Below are positions 37,003 through 51,639 of a DNA stretch of 64,000 nt, one piece after another (position 1 is the first letter of the stretch; every line of letters starts with the position of its first letter). The notes under the pieces were generated by a model that saw only the letters and a list, made by a program, of their open reading frames with translations, ran no database searches and was not told the origin of the DNA. Position numbers and translations under genes: made by a program. This stretch comes from Lycocorax pyrrhopterus obiensis (Eukaryota > Chordata > Aves > Passeriformes > Paradisaeidae). The DNA is taken from positions 37,310,318 to 37,374,317 of the forward strand of contig JACSVZ010000001.1 of assembly GCA_014706295.1 (NCBI GenBank), read 5' to 3'.

Positions 37003-40000
37003 AAATTTTCCCTTTTGAGGAAACTTGAGCTATTGATACATCTCCTTTTTTTTTTTATCCCCACTTTTTGGAAATGTCTATCAAACGGCCAGAATTTCTT
37101 CAAAACATTTTGTATGAAATTTTCCTAAGATTTCTAACTAAACAATTCATAAGTATTGTAGACATAAAAAACTTATAAAGTCTATTTATATACTTATGCT
37201 TTGATGGGAGATTTCAAAGGTCTAAATCTATTACCGTTATGGGATTTTTCTTTATTCCTTGAGAGCCATGGCAAAGATAGTAAACATCTGAGAAGTCTGT
37301 TACTCTATCATATTTATAATGGCACACTTATTGACAATATATCCAGTGAGATGTTAGGAAGTCAGAGGACTTCAAAAATTTTATTCAGAAACATTAAAAA
37401 GATTTATGTTAATGCCTGAAGATTGAATTCAGAATCTCCAGAGATAAACATATACTGTGCTGCACCATAACCATGCTATATATTGAAACACTTCCAGTTT
37501 ATTTATTCTTAATTCTATCACACATTTTCTGTACTCTGAACTGTGTAGGAAGACTGATACCTTAATTCAGACTCCTACCTTTAATAAAGAAACAAGATAC
37601 AGTACACTGTTCTATGAATTCTTTGCCTTATTATTCATAGAAATGGATTAACTTATACTAGCAGAAGTAAGGCTTAGAAATAATTCTCTATTTAATGGCT
37701 CCCAATTCAAACTATAACACTGAAAAAATACAGTTTTGCCTAAATGTTAAACACAAGGCTTCCTGGAGAGAGTCATGGTTGTTGCTATCTGTCTTGTTTC
37801 TAGGGTAAAACTGAACAATACATCTTCCATGAAGACTTCCATGTGTAAAAGTAAAGTATACATAGAAGTGAGAAAGATTGCTCCCACAAGAAAGCACAGT
37901 GAGTATAACTGTAGCTCAGTGTTACAGAGACGGCTTTACAAAGGAAGACATTCATTCACAGGACTTATCCCACAAGAACTACAAAGCCTCACGCAGAAGC
38001 TTAGCTGAAATGGTGACTGTCAAAGAATTTTTTAGGGTTTTTATTAGTCTTTTCTGTCCTTTATGTGTGTTTATATATGTAAAAACCACAGTAGCTCAGA
38101 ATATCAGGACAGACCTAACAGATCAAGGAATTCAGTAGTTAAATACAGAGGAGTGCTGAGATTACAGTTACTTTCCATTGACAACAGACAAAAAGATCAG
38201 CTAGAATATTTATGTGAAATACAGTCATCTGTGTTTTATGTAATTACATGTGGCCCCCATTACTAAAAAAGTTCTACAAAAGACAGGTTCCAATGATAAG
38301 ATGAAAAGTAATAAAAGATATGCTTCCTCCCTCTTTTCAGACGTTTCTTCTATAATCTAAGAGTGAGATTTTAAATGATGTGACTGTAACAAGTATGACA
38401 TTTTTAATGCAGAAACAATAACTCCCAGTCATTAAAGCTTGGAGTCATTTCATCTAATGCATGTGGATGACACAGCAAGGAGCCACCACACTAGTAACAC
38501 TTGTGACTGCTACTAAATGTTGGGAAATTATCAATATCAAAATATTTAGTTGAGAAGGGCCAAGTCATGACTAATTAACAGATTTTGAATCATAAAAATA
38601 ACGCAAGGCATTGTGTAGTCCATGTATGCAGGTATCTAAATTTTTGGTGCATAATGTTATTAAGCCTGTGTATAAAAAACAACTATTTGAGGATATCTAA
38701 AGGAGTATCCCCGTTCTCCAAGTTGTATGAAAATCTGGAGGAATATAAAGACTACTTACTCAACAAGGAGTATGACTAGAAATTATTTAAACACAAAAAC
38801 ATTTGAATTTGGCTAACAGGTTGTTTTTTATTTTGTGTCTGAAATATGTTTTTTGCTAATTTGTTATAAAAATAAGGAATATAATTTATCTTAAAAGTAT
38901 AAGACTAAAAAGCTGAATAACTCACAAGACATGTTCCTAATTTGCTGATTGTCAGAAAGAAACCAAACTAAAAAACTTTTGATACATTCCATTAAGTATG
39001 TCTCTGTTAGTATTCTATCTGACCTTTCAATTAAGCCCTACCATGTTGTCTATTCAAGGAGCTTTGAACAAGGATTTGGAAAGTCTTAGCTGTTTTCCCA
39101 AATGACATAGCAGATTGCTTCAAAATCAATTAAGTTACCATTAGAAATTGGATTTTTTTGAGTCCTATATTCATGAGACAAGAAGAGTTAGTACTGAGCA
39201 TAGAGTTCTAAAGCCCATTTTCCTTCATTATACATACACTTTCTATGAATTTCCTATTTCATGTACAGGTCAGAATGCCTCATGACATCCTAAAGCCAAG
39301 GAAAGGCAACCCTTTTGTCAACCTTATATTCTCCTGGAACATGGAGACATGTTTTCACAGCATGGGTTAGAATTTAAATAGGAGCTATATCTACAATTTC
39401 TCCTCTAATTTTCTCTTGCACGTATCATCACTTCTTGTAATATTCTTGTTTGCATTACTAAGACTATATTTCCTAGGCCTGTGGATTTCTCTGAATGAGG
39501 TGGGAAAATAAAAAAAGGAGTCATGTCAAGACCTGAATTAATCCCTCTTAATATAATATATTTAAAAAGTCCATGAGGTAGAAGATTACCTGATCTTACC
39601 TTCCTCTTTAATCAGGTAAAAAGACACTCTGAGAGGACCTTTGAGCCTTTGGGACCTGATATGTCTTCTGTGTAACCTGCAGTGCTGGGGTTCAACTACC
39701 TACGCCCTTTGCCTGTGCATTTTGGTGCAGCCCAGTTGTGTGACCTTGGCTTAGCTTTAATGAGTGAAAAATGTTTAACTGTAATGGACAATGAAAACTA
39801 AGACCTTGCAAGAGAAAGGATGTAAAAAGACAGGCAGAAGTAAAACTGTTTAGACTCATGGTATTTCAGGACTTAAAAGAAAAATGCTGACATGAAAGAG
39901 TGTGAAAGCCTAAGAAAAAAAGCAGAGTGAGAAGGTAGCAAATCAGTAGAAACAAGGATGACAACAGACCTTTTCCAGAAGCACAGGAGGAAAATGTTCT

Positions 40001-43000
40001 CCATTTGACTGATAACTGTCTGGACAGTAAAAACTCCCAGGGAGTCTCTGCAGATCCTGCAAGTCTGATTATCTGAATAGCATAATAGTCTAATACTCGT
40101 GTCTTCTATATATAGCCCCCGGATATATATTTTTATATTTTTTTTTAACAGAGTTTTTCTTCCCATGGTAAAAGGTGTGTGAAAAGTAGAGTAGTTCCCA
40201 GTCATTCTTCAGTTACTAGACAGAAAATTTAGAAAGTTAGCTGGTGTCAAAACTTACATAAACTCCCTATACAGGGGAGTTATCCAGTATTTTAAGATGA
40301 GTTAGCGGTCTGTGACTTCCCGAATTTGCACTGATATCTGCAAATTCATAGACCACGAGGAAAACAGCTGTCCTTGAGATTTCTGCATTGCATTAAAAAA
40401 TAGAATGCAGAAATCTAAAATAATAAAAATGAAAACTATGATAAAAGAATTGCATGCTATTCACCCCTGAAGAAACTGACATACCGACTGTGATTTAGTT
40501 TCTAGAGAAAAATAAATTCTAAAATGAACCGATTTCTCAGGTTTTGTTTAAATATTTTACAGCATGTTTTCCTTGTAAGGATAATTGTTCCTTAACCTCA
40601 AGATAAATTCAAGCATTCTGTGTAATGTGCCATTACAAATGAATAAAACCCCAACCCCCTAGTAAATATAAACCTTATACGCCATTTTAAAATCTTATCC
40701 AAATATCTTCTTGATATTTCTTGATGTTCTTGATTGAACATGATTTGAATGAAATTTCATGCATTTTCCTGCAGAAAATATTGCAAGATATTTTGATTTT
40801 GAGATCATGTCTTTCAGTAATTTCAGGGTCTATGGAGCCAGAACTCAAACTGTAACTTTTGAGTTGTATGTGGAAACAAAGCAGAAGTCAAAAATGCTTC
40901 TGGAATGAACCAGTATTTGTTAGATGTAAAGAAGTAAAAAACCTATTAAAAATTAATGGTGGAGCTTGCTCACTTCTTAAAAGAAACATTTTCATTCCTG
41001 ATCAATATAAGAAAATATTCGTGTCTGTTACTGTTAACTGAAGCATCTAGGATTATTTAGTACTTCATCAGTGTAAAATGATCAAGGCAATCAAAGTTAA
41101 AATAATTGTTCCTGTGAAATAGATTGCTCACCTTTTTTTTGGAAAAAAAGCCTCTTATTTGCCTGAACCGTGAGCGTGGGCAATCTGACTTTTTACCTTA
41201 AGTGGATATGCCAGAAGACACCAAAGACATGTTATCTTTGAAGAAAGGCTTTATTAGAACTCAAAATAATAAATCAGAGCAGATAAGGAGTTCTTTGAAA
41301 TGGGATCTATACATGCCGATCTATCAGCACAGCACAAAGCCCTGCCTGATGTGTTCACAAGCGAAACTTGTGTTTCAGATAAGTGCAGATTAACCTCAGG
41401 GGAGACATCCTCCAGGCAGAGCGATTGCAAAGCAGGCTTGATGTCATCATCAGAGCCTTGTTTAGCCAAATGTTCTGTATTAATTTTCAGAAAGACCACA
41501 GAAAAATTAGGGTTTGATCACTTTTTATTTACACCATGAGACTGACATAAAGCACAGAGGTATCAAAAACTGTGAACTTCTGCAGGCATGTACGCCATGA
41601 GTACACAGTACCTGCACAGCGGCTCTCGGAGATGATTTCACTGGTTATTCTTCAAATTAGAGGCTATTCATGTTTTCCATCACATTTTCTTTGATATTCC
41701 TCATGTTATGCACACACCAGAACATATGCAAGCAAACACACTCACACCTAATACAAGATTATTTGCCAGGAAACTGAACACCAGAGCTGCCATGAGGGCC
41801 ACAGAAAGGAATACTGCTTTATATTTAAAATGCTGGTACCAGCACACTAATTCCAGCGCTTTCAGATTACCTGCTTGCTATTATGGCATTCACCACGTTC
41901 ATCCACCAGGCCCACAGACAGCAGGAGTCAACTATCATTTCTGTGATTATAAAGTGTGTTCAAGGAGCAAATTCCTAATACCACATCTCCTGCCTACCTT
42001 GGCACGGATGCAAGTAAATATATCAAAGTACATGACTAAGGCCTTCAGAACAAGGCCGTGTATAAACAAGTGTTACTTTGTGTTAATGACTTCGGTGATG
42101 ACAGAAAGTTACAGAGCAGCAAATGCAGGGCACTTGGTATATTTTACTTGGAATGGGATACCACTTGACACAACATTCCCCAAACTTCTGGCTTATCCCT
42201 GGCACAGAGGCAAATACATAGGCCAGATGAGAATCTGACCTCACAGTTTCAAAGTCACCATTACCTTCACAATTACCTTGTATTATTGTGACCAGAGAAA
42301 ATAAAATTTTAACTGTGCACCCAGCCTGTAAATCTTGAAGTTGCCTGTTTTCTCTATCAATAACACCTCACCCAAGACATGACTTTTTCAAAAAGAAAAA
42401 TCCTTAAAATGATCCAAAAGTCACTAATCTTCCACAAGCCTTAAATCACTCTTTTCTCCTCTTGGAGTTTTGGAATCTCTGTAACTTCTTTGAAGGTTCC
42501 CAATTATAAACTTGCTCATCCAATCAAAGAATGGGAAGTATATCATACCTTTCACCAAACGATACTATGACACTCGCAAAAATGATCTTTTATTTTCAAA
42601 CCCTGAGTATCAAATACTTCATGATCAATATTTTTCCAGGGAAAACTTGAGAAAGAAAGCTGAATAGTGAGGAAATTCAGAGCAGCTATGGCATGCTTGA
42701 AGTCTTCTGGTGACCAGCAGAAGAATTATTTTACTTAGTAGTGTGTCAGGGTGAGCAGACATTACAGATTGTCTTAGGTAGAAGAGGAGCTTTTATCTGT
42801 AGGCAGATTAAAAAGAAAGAGAGCCAAGAGATTATTAAATTGGGGTAGTTCAGGTGGAGAGGAAGAGCAATTTGAGAACTATCTAGAAAAATCAGTAGTC
42901 TTGCAGTTAGTGTGGTTGCTTAATTTTAAGCAACAGTAAAAATTTGTTCTCTATTTTTAAAATCAGAAACACGGTCAACCTGCACCCTCATCATTAGCAA

Positions 43001-43482
43001 TGCCTTCCAAACTTGTATGAAAACAAATGTTTAGTTCCGTCAGACTCCTTCTCATTGACATTACATGATGACATTGTTCATTTTTTGAAATGTCTGAAAT
43101 TACAGCAATTAATTATATCACGAGGCTGAAATGATCTTGCCATCATTGCTGACTTTGAAGGCTAATATTAAAAATGTGTGAGCTTCAAGAATATGGCATT
43201 TTTAATTCTCACTTCAGCCACCTACTGTGTCTCTTCAAGAATTCTATAGTTCATTTAACAATGCTTCAGACTTCTTTTTTCCACACTTAGTAGAATAATT
43301 GACATGCATGTTCGAAAAGTGATATGGGGATTGTGGGTGAGGGGTAAGAGCATGTATCACCTTACTTCTTCAATAATTCCATTTAAGGAAAAACAAACTT
43401 TCACAGAATTAATGAAATCTTTACATAATTTGACAAATTATTTGTTAGAATCTGATTAAAAAAAAAAAAGGAAAAATGGAAA

Positions 43483-43509
43483 AAAATGAAGAAAATGAAG
43501 AAAATGAAG
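43483..43509. repeat. Three tandem copies of AAAATGAAG
   Basis: There are three exact 9-bp units in a longer purine-rich context (43455-43515) that starts with an A run. Confidence 0.85.
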
Positions 43510-43786
43510 AAGCTTTGCACAGCTTCACATGTCCTTGACACAAGCTCTAGTAGAAAGAGAAAACTAAATACCAGTTTTAACTCCTGCCTAACCAGAGTCA
43601 ACATCTTCCCCATACATAACCAGTAAAATGGAATGTCGTCATGCTTGGGGCATGAGAGTTAACCCCCTTCTTTTTTCAAGATTTTTCACAAGTGAACTTC
43701 TAAAGTCAAAATTGAAGATTCAGCTCAAACTAATATATTTCCCTGATTTCAGAAGTGGAATTACAGATCAGGCAGAGAGAACAATG

Positions 43787-43800
43787 AGGTCATGAGGTCA
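43787..43800 (+). promoter_or_regulatory. Perfect AGGTCA direct repeat, 2-bp spacing (DR2)
   Basis: AGGTCA, TG, AGGTCA are two exact consensus half-sites for nuclear receptors, spaced by two bases. DR2 elements are known to bind RAR/RXR heterodimers and, with suitable AT-rich flanks, Rev-erb proteins. By chance this exact 12-base pattern is expected well under once in 64 kb. Binding cannot be shown from sequence alone, and no promoter or exon is visible nearby. Confidence 0.35.
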
Positions 43801-46800
43801 CAACCAATGAGCTCTTCTGAGTTTTGGAGGTTTTTGTTAAGCAAAGGTCAGAGTTGGTTATCTGATTTTTTTTTTTTTAATTTACATTTTATAAAAAACT
43901 TCAGGAAATTTTCTTTATGCATTATCTGCAGGATATAGTCAAAGATACTGACACCATTGTACTACGTGCTCTATAAATGAATAAAAAATTTTGTCCATAC
44001 CTCTCATAGTTTCCTGCAAGACTTCAAAAAGGGAGAACATACTTGCCTAAAGGAGCTACTTATTTTTTATCTTTCAAGTTAAGATGATATTGTCAGTCTT
44101 AATGTTAGTGACAAGATACAGCAGTTTTTAAGTTTTTACCTTTAAATCTAAAAAGATAGGACTGCAAATATGCTGAGATTCAATGTTCATGAGCTAACAA
44201 CTTTCCTGATCCTACTAAGTTCTTATTTTTGAGACCTTGTCTCCTGATACGGGTTTCAAAAGAGTTATCCTTCCATTTCTCAGCTGAAAATTAATTTATT
44301 CCAATACCTTGTCATTTCGCATCAGCAAAAACTATCATTGAATAATAGGGTTTACTACAGACAAGGGTTTTGCTTTTGGTTTTAGTTTATTTTTCATTTA
44401 GTTATAATTGACACTTTGAATCTGTGATAGGCAGTGGCACTCCATCCTTTTGAAATTTTCTTTTATACTGCAGGTATGTGCTCCTATCTGTGGCACAATA
44501 TTAAAACAGAGTTGAATAATAAAAATCAATACTCTGAATTACATTAAACTGTTAAGAACTGATGAGCATTTTAAAAAGTTGCTCTCAATCCATATTTCCT
44601 CAGATAAAAAAGGCATTTTGGTAGCATCAGAACCCTTTTATCAAAGCATTTCATATGACACAGAGTGGAAGAGGAAAACCTGCCACCTTTTAAGACACAC
44701 ACACACATTTTTCTTATTGTAATCCTTTTTTATTACAGTGCTAATTCTGTTTTACTTTCATAGCTATGACAGAGAATTTCTAGAAAGTCTAGATATCCCG
44801 GTGGCATGGTAGCAACACTTTGTGTGATACAGTAGTTTTGATACACAGATACCTGTGTCCATACCAGTAATCTCATTTTGTGTCACCATTCACCATCTCT
44901 TTTTCTATATTAATACCTGTCTTCTCAAAATGTGTTTCTTCAGCTGACTCCTCTATAGTAAGAGAGTGACACAGAATCAATACAACAACCAGAAGACTAG
45001 AAAAACAAAGATCTTAGGGGATATAAAGCATACTGTCAATAATTATGTCAGGAAGATTAAAAAAAAGAGAACAGTATCAAAAATATTCCATATTTTGTAG
45101 AAGCAATGTATAATTTTGCTTTGTATTTCTTTTTGAACATTATTTCAAGAGTGTGTCGGTAAAAAATGTAAATTTGCTGTACTGATTCAATTCACCATTA
45201 TCCATCTGTAATTCTCCTTGCAGAAAATTGAAGAATTTGTAACCTACAGGTTTACCTACCAGTGTTACCTGAACAGCACTGAACAGCAGCTATGAAATGT
45301 CAATTATTCATAGAAACCAAGGCCTTCTCTTGATGTTCCACAAACTATGGAGATAGACATATACTTGCTGACTATCCCTCAAAGCACTCACTGGAAAACA
45401 TGCCTCAGCACACCATGGTGCTGTTTTAACAGGTCGCTGAATCCCGGCCCGACAAAGCAGGAAGATAGCATGACATCCCCTTCCTAACTGATTTAACACA
45501 TTCATATGTGGGCTTGCTGTCATTTGGACTGTGTTTATAAAATGTTATTTGAAAATTAGACTGAAATGACTACTTGTTTGTTCACTTGTTGCTAGAGGAG
45601 TGGGAAGAGGACTTTCAGTTTACAAAACAACAAGCTTTCAGGGTCTTGTGCACACCCACTCTACAGCCTCTCTGCTCCACTCCAGGAGTTTGACTGGTAG
45701 CTGCCAGCTCTGATTGGTCCAGCTCTGTTACTTAGCACATGTCCATGATGCCCAGGTAGCCATTATATCTGCATCCCACAGGACTTTACTAAGATATCCT
45801 TTGGATAATATGTGTTTTCTCTTTGGCACTGAAACACAGTTTCCTTCAGAGTTTTGACCTCTCCATTCAAAAATTTAAAAGAAAATGAGAATTGCCTATG
45901 TCACTCTAGTGTTCATTTTGTTTTATTCTACTTTTTGTGGTCTGCATCTGTCCTCCATCTTTTTTTTTTCTTTAATTAAAGTTTGCTCTTTGATGTGTTT
46001 CACATGTATCACTCACAGATTTGCAGCAGTTTAAATTGAGGCAACAATAAAGGGAAAACACCCTAAAAGTTTATTTGCCAAGATACGACTGTATATATAT
46101 TCATACTGTTAAATGTTCATGCTACTAAAATAAAACAATCCTCATTAATTTCAAACCCAGAAAAAAAAAAAGAAAAAAATCTCCCTACATTAAAGTTATT
46201 TCAAAATACAGGTATAAAGCACATCAGCAGAAGGGAGTGGTTAGTTAAAGAAAATGCTAATTCTGATTAAACTAAATAATGTAAAATATTATTTCTTCTG
46301 CAATATCAATTTCTGCACATATTTTTCAGGAAAAAAAAAAAGATCTGCATATGGAAGTGGAGGGAGGATACTGGTTGAGTGTGTCACTTAGACTTTTTTA
46401 ACCGTGTACGTGTGTAATAGACTTTTTGACTAACAGAAGAAGAGAGTAAGAGCAGCCTTTGAGAGCCAGAAGCTGTAAATATCTATTCAATCCTACAGGT
46501 ACTGAACAATATGGATTCAGTCTATAAACTTCTGGTTTTTTCAGGTACATATTTTTCTGTTGCATAGGCAGGACAAGCCCAGCAGCAACAGCTTTCAAGA
46601 TACAGAGAGTGGCTGCTTCATTTCCAGCAGCTGTTTGGAACAGAATAGTTCTAAGTGAGCCATTTCAGCAACCAGAAATTGCAGCCATCTACTGGTAACT
46701 GCCAAAATGTCAGTCAGCCAGAGACTTTAGGGCTTGGCATCTATTTATATTATCTCCCCAGACACATCCAGACTTATACGAGTAGTTGAAGAAAGTGAGA

Positions 46801-46838
46801 GCTACAGCATGACGGCTGCCCCTTTTGAAGCTCTGTTA

Positions 46839-46882
46839 TTGAAGCTATCCACAACTGTATTTGAAGCTCTCCACTACTGTAT
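46839..46882. repeat. 22-bp tandem duplication
   Basis: Two adjacent 22-bp units beginning TTGAAGCT (46839-46860 and 46861-46882) differ at two bases. A partial third unit, TTGAAGCTCTGTTA, precedes them near 46825. Confidence 0.8.
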
Positions 46883-49800
46883 TTTTTACTTTCTTTTTGC
46901 ATCCGCACACTGACACCATTTTAACATTTAAGACATTTAGCATGGTTTATAAAATAAATAGGACTTTAATAGTATACCCTTTTATGTTTTCTCTGCTTTT
47001 TTTTTTTTTTTTTGTTCCCTAGTAAAAGTATTAACTGATAAATCTTGCCCTGTGGTTGTAGAAAAACAAATGTACTTGCTGTTTGAAAGAGCAGCTTAAT
47101 GGTGGTGGTCTGGTTTCTTGAAACTGTACAGAGCATGCATTATAAAGCACTACTGAAGGTACTTTTATGTCCAAATTACTGACTTCTACTGTACAATTCA
47201 AATTTTTATTTATTTACTTTCTATTAGACTTAGGAGATTCTCAAGGCCTGAAGGTGGAAGAACCCTTATTGTTATGATCTCTGGTGCAATTCCTGTCTGG
47301 TTGCTGGGTCACATTGCTTATTAACCATGCTAGGAATGCAGAAAGATTCTCTCTGTTGCTTTGGGAATAACATGTTTTTGTATTTTAACAAGGAGTAGAC
47401 TGCTTTGGAGGGGCTCCTAGACAAGGGAAATCTCAAGGGGAGCATAAGAGACAGAGAAAATATTTGGACCAGGTACAGGATATGAAGGAGTTTTCCTTCC
47501 TTAAATATTTTAATTGAATGACTGTTTTATCTCAAGATTAGTCATGGCTGTCTGGGTTATTTCACTTATTTGCAGGCAAGATCCATACCTTCTCTTCCTT
47601 TCCACCAGTCCCTGGATGGCAATTTCTTCTGAAGTTATATGTACGTGCAGTTTAGATTTTTAATGCCTCAGAATGTCTGGTGCCTTGAATGATATCTAAG
47701 AGTTCAATACTGATTTTTATTCTTGTCTTTATGTCTTTTGATAAGAGGTAACAAGTACCTGTTCTAGCAGGTACAGAAAGGTGATGAAAAAAACCAAAAC
47801 CTCTCCAATGACAGTTGTATTGGCTCTGTGATAAATAAGTAAGTGTTACTGTGCCTTGCCAGTAAGTACTGACTGAAGTCACAGGGTACAGTAACAGCTC
47901 AGTACATTTGACGCTGGTGGAAAGTTCTGTGTAGTTTAACTAACAAGCTAACTCTGTCAAATGAACAGTGGTAAGTGAGGTTCAAGACATGGACATGTGC
48001 CAGTTTGAAGTTTTCTTTTCAGCTAGGTGTACAGCAAGTTTTTGTGTCTGACAGATCAGTGGAGTTGAATGTCTGTAAGCCTGGCATGACATCAAATAAG
48101 AGAAGGACACTGTGACATAAGTAAGGTGCTGCTGTGGCTAAAGTGCCCTGTTAATTCTGTTTGTGTTAAGAACAGGAGGAATACACTCCCCTGGACAGAA
48201 TATCAGTCACCCATGTTTGTAATTAAACTTTCAAGCAGAGAAATATAGCTTAGTTTTATGAAAAACATTTCCCTTGCCCTCATTGACATAGGATCAGTAT
48301 CTGCTTATATATGAAGAAAGAAAACTTACTTTTCCAGCTTAAAAATAATTCAGTTATCTTGTAAATTGCAATATTTCTCCGAAAAATGATGGAAATTTCC
48401 CAGATTTATTCTTTTAAAGGAAAGAGTTCAAGATGAAATTAGAAAAAAAAAAGATTTTAAAAATAAGGCTCATATTTTTCCCCTCTCTTAAATAGTTGTT
48501 GCACTTAAACATTCCACTGCTATGTCTTCAGATACACATTTTTCTTTGAAATTCTCCTTTTCATTTGTAAATATGTTTTTGTAATAAATATAACTTTTCA
48601 GTTCTTACTCTTGTCCTATCCAGACCTATCCCATTGCTGACATTTGTCTGTTGAAAAATCATCCAGTTAATTGTTTCCAATTATATGGCATATTGTAACC
48701 ATCCCTCCTTTGTCCAAAGCAATAATTTTATATGCCACATACCACTGCAATTGAGTGAATGCAGCAGAACCATGGGAACTCACAGGACTGCCTAATGGAA
48801 GCAAAATCAAATATAATGAAATATTCAAAGTGTATACTGCTTTATTTATACAGGTGTACTGATCAAGTTGGCCAGTAGTTCCAAAACAGTATACAATCAA
48901 TATTTCAGCCCAAAAACTTCATCAACTTCTAGTTCAATTTCTGAGAAAAGAGATGGGTTTCCAGCACAGACTGAGTTTAGAAATCTGCCTATGACACAAA
49001 ATGAAGTGCAGTGCAGGCATGAAAGAAGGTGTCTAGAAACTAGAGAGTGTCCTCTGCTTAGTTGTTCCCTGAACAGTCTGGTGATGATAGGCACTGCTTT
49101 ACAAACCTTTGTAGACTTGCTTCCTGAAGTGTTTATGGAGTTTCTGAATGATTATTTGAGAAAAATATTATAGCACCAAGTTTTCAGCCTAATTTCAAAT
49201 TTATTGTAAATAAGTGAAAAAATAAAAATCATGTCAACAGCATGATGCAAAGAAAAGCTGACCTACTTTATGATTCCTCAATTGTATTTCTCTCATCATC
49301 TGCTGCATAATTGTAGGTTTGCAGAGGTTTTTAGATGACTGCATGTTTTCTTTATTTGATTCCCTCACAAGACATCAATTCTCCTGGTTATACATCTCAT
49401 TAATTGATTTTCCATGAACAGCCATTATTTGTGCATAAAGTGTTTTCTCTTAATAGCAATCATACCAACATGAATGTATTGTCTTGCAACCTTGCAATTC
49501 AATTTTCCGTAAGAAGTACTGGGCTCTCAAACTGAGAAGGCTTTTGCCACTGTTTAGCCAAAGGCAATAACAAAATGGAAGAGGAAATCATGAGGACCTC
49601 ATGTCCTGCACTGGGACCTCAGTTACCTTCATTTTACACTACCTCCTGCCATGAAGACAGAGTAGTCCATTTAGAGATGGCTCAGGGCTATCATGCCAAG
49701 GCATTGCATTGCACAGCATAGATTGGATACAGCTAATCTTGCCTGACTGACTCTTCTGCACTGCATCATCTCTCTTGCAGAATGGCAAATCTGTGTAATT

Positions 49801-51485
49801 TTTAACATTGCACATATATTTTTCAAGTGTTTTTGTATCTGAGTGTCCATTGCATCTCCCCACAGTTACTTAGACTGTGATAATGGTTAAAAAAATTTTA
49901 CTTAAAGTCAAATAAAAGATCCAAAAGTGGTACATGTGAAAGCAGGAAAAATGGAGCATGCCACAAATCTATTAAACCAAAAAACATTAAACAGAAAATT
50001 AAAGAAAATGAGAAAATATTCTGGGCATATGAACCATGGTCTAAAACTTGTGCAGTGAATGGGAGGACTTGCCATGACTGGTACTGAATCCAACCTGCAC
50101 ATGGTTCTCTAGGTGAAAACTGCAAGTGTTGTTAGAGTCAGTGTAAACATAGGCAGTCAACATCAGAGAACATTTTACTCTGAAATTCTCAGTGAAGAAA
50201 AGAAACTTTCTGATTATTTGGAACATTAAAATGCTGACTGTCTCCCTTCAAAGCTTAACAGGGAATCAGTATAAATACCTATTCTTTGCATAGGTCTTTC
50301 TCTTCCACTAGAACATTTTTAATTTATGAACATATTGAAAACTTATGTGCATATACCAATGTTATTCTCTGCTGTGAGAACTCTTAGGAAGGGCTTCCAT
50401 TTGCTTTTCATGTCTGGATTTCTCTCCTTATATTTACTTTTAATTTTTCTCAGACATCATTCTTTAGGGTGCTCTCTGCTTCATTTTGTGGCCTCTATCC
50501 ACTCTGTTATTCTAGTACTGTACCTAATCCAGGATCTATCTGGGCAATGTTGAGCAATCAATCTCCCTTTAAATAACTTGTCAGTCCTCTGGTGGTGTTC
50601 ACTGTACTTTTTGAATTGAGAAATCAAGTAGAAAATTTCTGTTTAAATGAATGTGTGTGTACACATACTGTAAGACCAGTAAGTCCTACACAATTAAGAA
50701 AATACATGTCCATTTCTTAAGCAGCATTTTTATACAATTATCACAATTAAAAAAAAAAAACCAAAGAACAACAACAAAACAAAGCATAAAACCCACTCAA
50801 TTTTATTTTACTTTGTTTTGCTTTGCTTGATTTTATTTTACCTTCTGTTGTACAATAGCAGCTGAGTCATATTTTTTGCACTGCACACAAGGGAAGTATA
50901 TTTGTCAGTGACCTTGAAAAGCCTTCAGCAAATAGATGTAACTTAATATGAACTCCAAAATAGGACAGCTTTAACCCAAACTTTTCAAATAATACAGAAA
51001 TTTTCCAGCCACATCTTGTTGGACCCATATATGTTAGCAGCAAGTAAATCTAAGAGGTTTACTGTGTTTAAATTCCTTAAGTGTTTTTAAAATGAGTTTA
51101 TGTTTACTTTATTTTGTTTTCATTTTGGGAGATAAAATAATGCCGAACACCGTTCTTTTTTCCTTTGGATTAATTCTCTTGCTGGAATGCAAGAAGCAGT
51201 AGTTTTGAGCTCTCAGCTGCCCTACAGAGAAACATAACAGAAGAAATAAAAGTTTCAAGTAAGTTTCTAGTGAGTTCATTTTCTTCAGTTTTCTCAGAAA
51301 ACTAACAAGCAGAACCACCTTTCTTTGAAATTTAATGATTAAACCCATTGCAACCAATGAAACGCGATAAATGAAAAATGAAATCTGAGTCTAGCTAAAG
51401 GCTGTCTCTGTAATGATCTCCTGAAACAGCCTCATGATGTCCACACACCCACATGCCAAAATTCTAAGGCCACCCACAACTCACA

Positions 51486-51525
51486 CCTATGACAGCCAGA
51501 AAACTCCTATGACAGCCAGAAAACT
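51486..51525. repeat. Perfect 20-bp tandem duplication
   Basis: CCTATGACAGCCAGAAAACT occurs twice head to tail without a mismatch, followed by CCTAC, the start of a third copy. Confidence 0.9.
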
Positions 51526-51596
51526 CCTACATGTAACACATGTGGTGATGCAAAGTAGGAAACCAAATCTATTTTTAAAGATTTTTTCCAGGATTA

Positions 51597-51639
51597 CAGT
51601 CTGCATCTGTAAATGCCAGTCTGCATCTGCTGTAAATGT
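51597..51639. repeat. 20/23-bp imperfect tandem duplication
   Basis: CAGTCTGCATCTGTAAATGC (51597-51616) is followed by a copy (51617-51639) with CTG inserted and a changed last base. It lies about 70 bp after the previous duplication. Confidence 0.8.

Noticed and set aside
41708..42238. Open frame of 176 codons outside any repeat
   Set aside because: One frame of about this length is roughly what chance gives over both strands of 64 kb; no domain, splice structure or codon bias supports it.
48868..49173. Open frame of 101 codons, serine-rich at the start
   Set aside because: No recognisable family and not longer than expected by chance; a conservation test would be needed to revive it.
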